Positions 1 to 5,010 of a DNA stretch of 8,799 bases are shown in pieces. Where the stretch lies: positions 1 through 8,799 of the forward strand of contig DASWHW010000180.1 of NCBI GenBank assembly GCA_036397975.1, in the 5' to 3' direction. Numbering within the stretch: the stretch's first letter is position 1; every line of letters begins with the position of its first letter. Made by a program: the position numbers and the translations under genes. The DNA comes from SZUA-287 sp036397975. GTDB taxonomy: Bacteria > Bacteroidota > Ignavibacteria > UBA10030 > UBA6906. A model generated the notes under the pieces. It saw nothing but the letters and a program-made list of their open reading frames with translations. It had not been told where the DNA came from and made no database searches.

Positions 1-426
1 GATGCCCCAACTGCAATCACGCGACTTATCGATATGGGTGTGGAACCATTCCTCGTGGCTTCATCGGTAAAGCTCATTGTCGCACAAAGGCTCGTACGCA
101 CTCTATGTCTTCACTGCAAGGCGCGCGAACCACAGCGTCCCGAACAACTGGAAGAGTTGTCCCTGAAGAAGAACGGTGGGAAATATTTCGCACCTGTCGG
201 GTGCTCTCGTTGTCACACTACAGGTTACGATGGTCGCAGCGCTGTATACGAGATGTTGTCCATAGATAATGGCCTCGCTGAGAGTATTGCTCGTGGAGGC
301 ACCGCTTCTGAGATACGTACACAATCCGTTTCGCGAGGTGGAAAGACACTGCGAGACGCCGCTCTCAGAAAAGCATCACTGTCAATTACATCCCTTGACG
401 AAGTAATACGAGAGACGACAGCATGA
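1..426 (+). CDS. Type IV pilus / type II secretion assembly ATPase (PilB/GspE family), C-terminal part, 5' end outside window
   Basis: The open frame enters from the left edge in frame 1 and ends at TGA 424-426, so only the last 141 residues are present. The ATG at 34 is internal, because the codons before it (DAPTAITRLIDMGVEPFLVA) match the conserved end of the RecA-like ATPase domain of PilB/GspE proteins. Two CxxC pairs (codons at 106 and 115, then 202 and 211) form the family's tetracysteine zinc-binding knuckle, and the second sits in the signature GCSRCHTTGYDGR followed by AVYEML. Walker A and B motifs would lie upstream, out of view. Known role: a cytoplasmic hexamer that hydrolyses ATP to drive pilin or pseudopilin polymerisation. 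The stop overlaps the secretin start (ATGA), which indicates translational coupling. PilB and GspE cannot be separated from this fragment. Confidence in the family is high. Confidence 0.95.
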   Translation, partial: DAPTAITRLIDMGVEPFLVASSVKLIVAQRLVRTLCLHCKAREPQRPEQLEELSLKKNGGKYFAPVGCSRCHTTGYDGRSAVYEMLSIDNGLAESIARGGTASEIRTQSVSRGGKTLRDAALRKASLSITSLDEVIRETTA

Positions 427-2477
427 AAACAATCACTGCAATCATACTGCTGATTGTTTTTGGAAGTCTTGCACAGGCTCAGGGTTTCGATTCGACGGAT
501 ACCTCGTCAGTCAACCCCAGTGATACAATCAACGCCAACCACAGTGTCCACGATTCGTCTGATTCGACGTTTGCTGAGAGGCTCGATTCACTCCAAAGTC
601 TCGTGAAGGTTCTTTCGGACAGTATTGCAAGAGGAAGTGAAATACAGGACAAGGATCTGCCGTCTGGGGTGCGTGATACCACCTCTGTGAACTTCAAGGA
701 TACGGATCTTCGAGATGTCTTTAGAGCCCTATCATTCCAACATTCCTTGAACATCTTTCTTGATAACTACGTGACAAAGAAGGTCACGATAGCACTCACC
801 GGGGTTCGGGTCCTCGACGCGATCAAATTCCTTTGTGAACAGAGTAGCCTCGTCTGGAAGCTTGATGGAGGAATATTCCGAATTACTCCTATTCCCCCTG
901 AGCCGCCTGCTCCTCCGCCTCCTCCAAAAGTCATTCCAGTGTTGTACGAAAACGGTCTCTTATCTATCGACGTGAAGAACGATGATCTTGAAAGGGTAAT
1001 TCTGAAGATTCAAGAAAAGAGTGGAAAAAACATTCTCCTTCTCAGCGGAACAACGGGGACTCTCACCGGCAAGCTCATGGACATCGATTTCGATATCGGG
1101 TTTACGCAGCTGTTGAACAACAACGGCTTTGCCGTTCAGAAGAAAAGCAACATCTACGCAGTTAGTCGTCTGGATCATTTTGTCGGTACGCAAGGCGCAA
1201 CATCCGCTCAAAGGACAGGACCATACTGGATCAGTGTCCATGATTCAGTGGTAAGCATCGATGTCACAAACGCGCCGCTCGATCGGGTTCTCGCCGATAT
1301 GATCCGACAGCTCAACACCGATGTTGTCTTCTACAATACCATAGCAGGGAATGTAACCGCCCGGGCGACAAACGTGGCTCTCTCGAAAGCCCTGGATCTG
1401 ATTCTCCGCAATACAGCATACAGCTACCGCGAATCGGAAGGAGTCTACTTCGTCGGGGAGAAGACGAATAAGGCACTTGTCACGACTAAACTTTTCAAAC
1501 TAAAGTACTTGCGCGCAGAAAAGATGGTTGAGGCGTTGCCACAGTCCATCACTTCACAGGCTTCTGTAAAGGCCATGAAGGAGCATAACGGACTTGTCGT
1601 GATTGCAGCGAACGATGTGATCGACCAGATGAGAGAATATCTCAACCAGATAGATAAGCCGGTGCCTCAGGTTCTTATCGAGGCACTGGTTGTCGATTAC
1701 GACATCACACGAGGCTCCGAACTGGGACTGACCGCCGGACTTGGATTTCAACAGGACACAACCGGACTTACCAGAAGCGGTCTCCTCACCCCAAAAATCG
1801 ACTATCAAACAACCGGTCCGGCAATCAACAATTCGCTCAGAGGCATAGGAAAAGTGAACATCTTCGGGAGCCCCGTGGATTTTGCAAAGCTTGCCACGCT
1901 ACCCGATGATTTCTATCTGAGCATTAAGGCCCTGGAAGAAAAGGGATTGGCCAACGTACGCTCAAGACCTCTTCTTGCAACCCTCAACGGTCATCAGGCG
2001 TCTCTCAGCATCGGCACGACGCAGTACTATTTGCTCAAGAGTACTATCCCATTCAGGGATCAAAACGAAGTACGATTCCAGGAGAGTCAGGCGTTCCAGA
2101 CAATCGAGGCGGATGTGAAGCTTGAGTTAACACCGTACGTCGGTGCAGGGGGCTATATCACTGTTGACATCAAGCCGGATTTCCAATCGCCGGTAGGCTC
2201 GTTCAGTCCTGATGTGCCACCAACGATCAACAAGCGAACGCTCAGCTCAACAGTCGTCGTGCGTGAAGGTGAGACGATCATCCTTGGCGGGTTGATTTCC
2301 GAAGGGGAGACGGAAATACGAACCCAGGTTCCCATCCTGGGCGACATCCCTTTGCTGGGCGCTCTCTTTTCCTCGACCTCCAAGACAAACCGAAAATCCG
2401 AGCTCGTCATCTATATCACTCCACACATTTCGTACGGCGAACCATTCCAACAGGCATTTATCAACAAGGAGGAATAA
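423..2477 (+). CDS. Secretin, outer-membrane pore of type IV pilus / type II secretion system (PilQ/GspD family)
   Basis: The 684-residue protein begins with a Sec signal peptide (hydrophobic core 5-17, likely cleavage after AQA at 17-19), followed by a Ser/Thr/Asp-rich low-complexity stretch to about 85. Three similar beta-alpha-beta modules of the N0/STN kind follow, at about 89-155, 179-248 and 276-345, the first two separated by a proline-rich linker (157-170). A KH-like N1 module spans about 352-415, and the secretin beta-barrel domain runs from about 416 to 675. Barrel signatures visible are VPQVLIEALVVD around E420, SRP at 514-516, VREGE at 613-617, and VPILGDIPLLGALF from 636. Known role: a multimeric gated channel through the outer membrane. 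The start is the ATG overlapping the ATPase stop; the upstream ribosome site is weak, as expected for coupling. No AMIN peptidoglycan-binding domain was recognised, unlike proteobacterial PilQ, so PilQ versus GspD stays open. Confidence 0.95.
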   Translation: MKTITAIILLIVFGSLAQAQGFDSTDTSSVNPSDTINANHSVHDSSDSTFAERLDSLQSLVKVLSDSIARGSEIQDKDLPSGVRDTTSVNFKDTDLRDVFRALSFQHSLNIFLDNYVTKKVTIALTGVRVLDAIKFLCEQSSLVWKLDGGIFRITPIPPEPPAPPPPPKVIPVLYENGLLSIDVKNDDLERVILKIQEKSGKNILLLSGTTGTLTGKLMDIDFDIGFTQLLNNNGFAVQKKSNIYAVSRLDHFVGTQGATSAQRTGPYWISVHDSVVSIDVTNAPLDRVLADMIRQLNTDVVFYNTIAGNVTARATNVALSKALDLILRNTAYSYRESEGVYFVGEKTNKALVTTKLFKLKYLRAEKMVEALPQSITSQASVKAMKEHNGLVVIAANDVIDQMREYLNQIDKPVPQVLIEALVVDYDITRGSELGLTAGLGFQQDTTGLTRSGLLTPKIDYQTTGPAINNSLRGIGKVNIFGSPVDFAKLATLPDDFYLSIKALEEKGLANVRSRPLLATLNGHQASLSIGTTQYYLLKSTIPFRDQNEVRFQESQAFQTIEADVKLELTPYVGAGGYITVDIKPDFQSPVGSFSPDVPPTINKRTLSSTVVVREGETIILGGLISEGETEIRTQVPILGDIPLLGALFSSTSKTNRKSELVIYITPHISYGEPFQQAFINKEE
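687..1457 (+). repeat. Threefold repeat of N0/STN-like modules inside the secretin
   Basis: Three protein-level repeats of about 67-70 residues can be aligned by eye. Each opens with a beta strand and a helix (VNFKDTDLRDVFRAL; LSIDVKNDDLERVILKI; VSIDVTNAPLDRVLADMI), then has a short strand after a polar turn (KKVTIALTGV, TGTLTGKLMD, GNVTARATNV). Each closes with a second helix and a final strand (GGIFRITP, SNIYAVS, EGVYFVG). This is the STN/N0 fold that secretins and TonB-dependent transducers use to contact inner-membrane partners. The repeats have diverged strongly at DNA level, so the duplication is old. Domain assignment is by pattern only. Confidence 0.7.
2466..2473 (+). promoter_or_regulatory. 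Strong Shine-Dalgarno site deciding the GTG start of the PilM-like gene
   Basis: AAGGAGGA lies at the very end of the secretin gene and ends 6 bases before the GTG at 2480-2482. Its near-perfect match to the anti-Shine-Dalgarno sequence and good spacing support the GTG as the true start. Such a strong site also argues against a typical Bacteroidia host, where these sites are usually weak. Confidence 0.8.
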
Positions 2478-2479
2478 TC

Positions 2480-3073
2480 GTGCTTTCCGGGAACATCGAA
2501 ATACTTCGATCCTTTGCGCAGAGAATCGACATCAGGCGCTTTGGTGGACTTGGTTCTGTTCTCGGAGTGGATATCGATGAACGTCGAGCTCACATCATCG
2601 AGCTCAGCCGCAGGGGAGGATATTTCAACAAGTATCGGGCATCGTATAAACCGGTCAGGTTTGTTACTGTGCTCTTTCCGGAGAGTCTATCCTCGCAGGA
2701 ACGCGGTGATATGCTCAACAAAGCACTCGTCTCCAACGGCGTGAGTGCGAGGATGGCAGTGGCAAGTATTGCTCCGAGTGCTGTGAAAATATTTAGAGCA
2801 TCAGTTCCTGCCGGGACAGAAAACATCGACGAATGGATTGGTGACAACCTTGAGAGACTTGTTCGCATTCCAATCTCCAATCAACAGGTCTGGTACAGAT
2901 ATGAGATTCTTGGATCGACAGAGTCAGGAATTGAGTTGGAGGTAACGATTGTACGGAGAGATGAGATTGAGAGAGTAGAGGCTGTCCTCGAATCGGCAGG
3001 ATGCGATCTCATCGCAATCGGATCGGCAGTGAGGGATTTGAGTTCGGCAAATATCCCTTGCCCAAGACATTGA
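2480..3073 (+). CDS. PilM-like actin-fold assembly protein, N-terminal piece, ended early by a frame break (GspL/PilM family)
   Basis: This 197-residue reading frame starts at GTG 2480, two bases after the secretin stop and behind a strong ribosome site. It resembles the N-terminal two thirds of PilM or the cytoplasmic domain of GspL. A first-strand motif GVDIDERRAHIIEL (about residues 31-44) sits where PilM has GIDIGSSS, followed by the paired helix-strand pattern of the actin/FtsA fold, ending in VEAVLESAGCDLIAIGSAVRD. The last residues (CPRH, then TGA) look unnatural, and the expected continuation lies in the next frame from about 3057. Known role: a cytoplasmic ring component that links the motor ATPase to the inner-membrane PilN/PilO pair. 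Whether the cell makes this short form depends on whether the frame break is real. Restored, the product would be 476 residues and would include the PilN-like part downstream. Confidence 0.85.
   Translation: MLSGNIEILRSFAQRIDIRRFGGLGSVLGVDIDERRAHIIELSRRGGYFNKYRASYKPVRFVTVLFPESLSSQERGDMLNKALVSNGVSARMAVASIAPSAVKIFRASVPAGTENIDEWIGDNLERLVRIPISNQQVWYRYEILGSTESGIELEVTIVRRDEIERVEAVLESAGCDLIAIGSAVRDLSSANIPCPRH
3042..3073 (+). other. Frame break joining PilM-like and PilN-like halves
   Basis: Frame 2 stays open until TGA 3071-3073, while frame 3 opens after TGA 3039-3041 and reads VRQISLAQDIEAETTLAYFF into the downstream protein. The frames overlap in this interval. Two CCC runs (3055-3057 and 3061-3063) lie in it, and removing one C from either gives a clean join (ANILAQDIEAE or ANIPCQDIEAE). 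This pattern fits a one-base insertion, either a mutation or a sequencing/assembly error. A programmed +1 shift is possible, but no classic slippery codon followed by a stop is evident. Confidence 0.8.
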
Positions 3074-3911
3074 GGCCGAGACAACACTTGCTTATTTCTT
3101 CGGTCAAACGTTAGTCCTCTCCACAATGAACGGAGGGCGGAGAGTTAACAAAGTTCTCTCGCTACCGGGAGCTGAAGAAGAGCTTTCGCGCCTGATGCAA
3201 GAGAGGAAAGTTCTTTCTGCAGGGGAGAATATCCCGCACAACCTCATCGACATGGAGTTTCGACCTCTTGGTATTCCGACAGAATACACGCTTGCCCTTG
3301 GATTAGCCCTGAAGGCTTTTATTCCAGAGATCAGCCCGATGAATTTTCTCGGGCAGAAGAGAAGCGAAAAGACCGAGGCAAATCTCACTCGTGCACTTGC
3401 TATCCGCGTCAGTATCGCATGCGGCGGATTGCTAATGCTGATGCTCGTGATTCTGACGCTTTCGAACGCAGTGTTCAATTACAAGTTGGACAAAGCTTCA
3501 GAAGAACTCCTTGCCGCAGACCCCGCCCTCAGAGAAGTCGCATCGCTCGAAAAAGAGGTGTCGGCGATGGAGCAGGTGTACGGAAATACAGGACAGGCTT
3601 ATGCAAGATCGGACGTCGCAAGAGTTCTGCACTCGGTTGCAGGTGCGCTTCCGGATTCAGTGTGGCTCTACTCAATCATTCTTGACAACTCCCAAGGTGA
3701 GAACGTCTCTGTCACCCTTTCAGGATTTGCACTTGGAGAGATGAAAGTTACGGAGGCGCTGCGTGCGCTTGAATTGGGTCGAGCTGGTTCACACGCACAG
3801 CTCATTCGTCTGGGTACACCGTTGGATGGCGAGCCGCTACCTGTAGGAAGAGGAAAGTTTGTCACTTTTCAGATTCAATTGATGCTCAATCAGCAAGCGA
3901 GAAAAACATAA
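3042..3911 (+). CDS. C-terminal piece of PilM-PilN fusion (GspL-like): end of actin fold, one membrane helix, PilN-like periplasmic domain
   Basis: The frame is open from 3042 to TAA 3909-3911. The first ATG is at 3126, giving 261 residues, but nothing like a ribosome site precedes it and coding similarity begins earlier (ETTLAYFFGQTLVLST). It is therefore best read as the continuation of the gene starting at 2480. Residues 1-66 from ATG 3126 finish the PilM fold, ending in the typical LALGLALKAF. PMNFLGQ (71-77) matches the INLLP-like entry to PilN. A membrane helix follows at about 95-117, then a coiled-coil stretch (118-152) and an alpha/beta ferredoxin-like periplasmic domain (about 160-257). 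In the restored 476-residue protein the helix falls at about 310-332. Known role of the family: an inner-membrane bridge between the cytoplasmic ATPase/PilM layer and PilO/GspM in the periplasm. If the break is real, this half might be untranslated. Confidence 0.8.
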   Translation, partial: VRQISLAQDIEAETTLAYFFGQTLVLSTMNGGRRVNKVLSLPGAEEELSRLMQERKVLSAGENIPHNLIDMEFRPLGIPTEYTLALGLALKAFIPEISPMNFLGQKRSEKTEANLTRALAIRVSIACGGLLMLMLVILTLSNAVFNYKLDKASEELLAADPALREVASLEKEVSAMEQVYGNTGQAYARSDVARVLHSVAGALPDSVWLYSIILDNSQGENVSVTLSGFALGEMKVTEALRALELGRAGSHAQLIRLGTPLDGEPLPVGRGKFVTFQIQLMLNQQARKT

Positions 3912-3915
3912 CCTC

Positions 3916-4467
3916 ATGGTCGAATCAAAAAAATACAAGTTGCTCTCCTTAGGAGTCATTGCTCTCTTTGTTCTGCTCATCTTTACTGAGATCGCAGACC
4001 GCTGTCAAGGATCATTGTCCTTGTACGATAGGTACCGTGATATGCAGTCCAGACTTCTGACACCGGACGAGTTGAGCACGAAGAAGAACGAGCTTTTGTC
4101 GAGGAAAAATGCCCTTGCAAAATTCATCAACTCCGACGCCGCAAACTATGACCAGAATCCAACCGGTGTGTTTGAGTTTGTTACCGAAAGTGTAAAGCAT
4201 GTGAACCTGCGTAGTGAATCACTTGTCCCGGTGAAGCATGAAGCGACCGGAGAGATCATCGTGGTTGGGTTTAGGGTGAACTGCACAGGTTCCTTTCATG
4301 ATGTTGGCAGACTTGTGAACGCATTAGAAATCGGGTCGTTCTCAATTCAGATCCTCAACGTAAAGATCGCTACGGATACTCACGTGAAAGGAAAAGTGCA
4401 CTCTGAGATCGAAGGAAAAGCCTTGATTTTCTCCGAGCATCATCGACCCATAGCTCTCAACAAATGA
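3916..4467 (+). CDS. PilO/GspM-like inner-membrane assembly protein
   Basis: The 183-residue protein has a short basic N terminus, one membrane helix (about 9-26), a polar coiled-coil stretch (about 37-70) and a C-terminal alpha/beta domain (about 85-175). In that domain, strands such as IIVVGFRVNCTGSF and IQILNVKIATD fit the ferredoxin-like fold of PilO/GspM. Sequence conservation in this family is low, so the call rests mainly on topology, size and position directly after the PilN-like segment. It would pair with the PilN-like domain in the periplasm. The ATG comes 4 bases after the preceding stop with only a weak purine-rich ribosome site, and the stop overlaps the next start (ATGA at 4464), so coupled translation is likely. 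Confidence 0.75.
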   Translation: MVESKKYKLLSLGVIALFVLLIFTEIADRCQGSLSLYDRYRDMQSRLLTPDELSTKKNELLSRKNALAKFINSDAANYDQNPTGVFEFVTESVKHVNLRSESLVPVKHEATGEIIVVGFRVNCTGSFHDVGRLVNALEIGSFSIQILNVKIATDTHVKGKVHSEIEGKALIFSEHHRPIALNK

Positions 4468-4955
4468 CAACCACGTGGAAACAAAAACCGTTGACAATCT
4501 TTCTGATCTGCCTTGTATTGGCAGTGTGGGGAGTAATAGGCTTTCAGGTGTACTCTGCAATGAATGAGTTGGGAGCAGTAGACGAGTCGCGGGCTCTAAA
4601 TGCTCGACAACGATCGTCTCCAAACATGAACTTCGCGTACTCAGCCGACATCAGAGATCCATTTGTCCATCATCAAAAACTGGCGAGACATCGGTGGACT
4701 TCAGTTCGTGATACTGCCAGAGCTGAAGCGTGGCACCCGCCGCCATATAGGTTCTCGGGAATCCTGGGGACAAAAACAATGCGTACAGCTTTGCTTGAAG
4801 CCGAGAATGGAGCCGCATATTTTTTGAAGGAGGGAGATACGCTGGGAGGTATCCGGATATTGAAAATATATCAAGACGAAGTTCTCTTTGTCTTCAACAA
4901 AAAGAAATCAGTGTGGGCATTGGATGGTAGAGTGTCCCCGATTGAGAATCAGTAA
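4464..4955 (+). CDS. PilP/GspC-like inner-membrane protein contacting the secretin
   Basis: The 163-residue protein has a single N-terminal membrane helix (about 10-31), a flexible polar segment, an RDPF motif (64-67), and a small beta-rich domain at about 93-152. RDPF is common just before the folded domain in PilP and GspC proteins. The domain reads YRFSGILG, then TALLE, GAAYFLKEGDTLGGIRIL and EVLFVF, matching the homology-region fold of GspC/PilP. Known role: couples the inner-membrane platform to the N0 module of the secretin. It has no lipobox, unlike PilP lipoproteins, and its uncleaved helix is more like GspC. No C-terminal PDZ or coiled-coil extension is present. The ATG overlaps the PilO/GspM stop. 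It is the last gene of the visible assembly operon. Confidence 0.8.
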   Translation: MTTTWKQKPLTIFLICLVLAVWGVIGFQVYSAMNELGAVDESRALNARQRSSPNMNFAYSADIRDPFVHHQKLARHRWTSVRDTARAEAWHPPPYRFSGILGTKTMRTALLEAENGAAYFLKEGDTLGGIRILKIYQDEVLFVFNKKKSVWALDGRVSPIENQ

Positions 4956-5010
4956 TTCTGCTTATGAAAGCAATTGTCTGCGCGCTTATTAACAAAAACT
5001 GGAGGGAAAA
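4956..5010 (+). promoter_or_regulatory. Short spacer with Shine-Dalgarno site for the RHS gene
   Basis: This 55-base spacer separates the assembly operon from the RHS gene. GGAGGG at 5001-5006 ends 4 bases before ATG 5011 and fixes that start. A small five-base-pair stem (TGCTT 4959-4963 with AAGCA 4968-4972) has no following T run and is unlikely to be a terminator. A 16-codon frame (4964-5014) ends at a TGA that overlaps the RHS ATG. No clear promoter was recognised, so read-through from the operon is plausible. Confidence 0.6.

Noticed and set aside
3055..3073. Programmed +1 frameshift like that of release factor 2
   Set aside because: The zero frame reads CCT TGC CCA AGA CAT TGA, which lacks the CTT-TGA context and upstream Shine-Dalgarno-like stimulator. 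A one-base error or mutation in a CCC run is simpler, so recoding is kept only as a testable alternative.
3104..3478. Reverse-strand open frame of 124 codons over the PilM-PilN join
   Set aside because: It is antisense to a coherent PilM-like continuation with a clear membrane helix downstream, and its composition is typical of antisense shadow frames.
3126..3911. Independent PilN gene starting at ATG 3126
   Set aside because: No Shine-Dalgarno site precedes this ATG, the first 66 residues belong to the PilM fold rather than PilN, and coding similarity extends upstream of the ATG to the frame break.
4959..4972. Small inverted repeat between the assembly operon and the RHS gene, considered as a terminator
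   Set aside because: The stem is only five base pairs, not GC-rich, and lacks a following T run.
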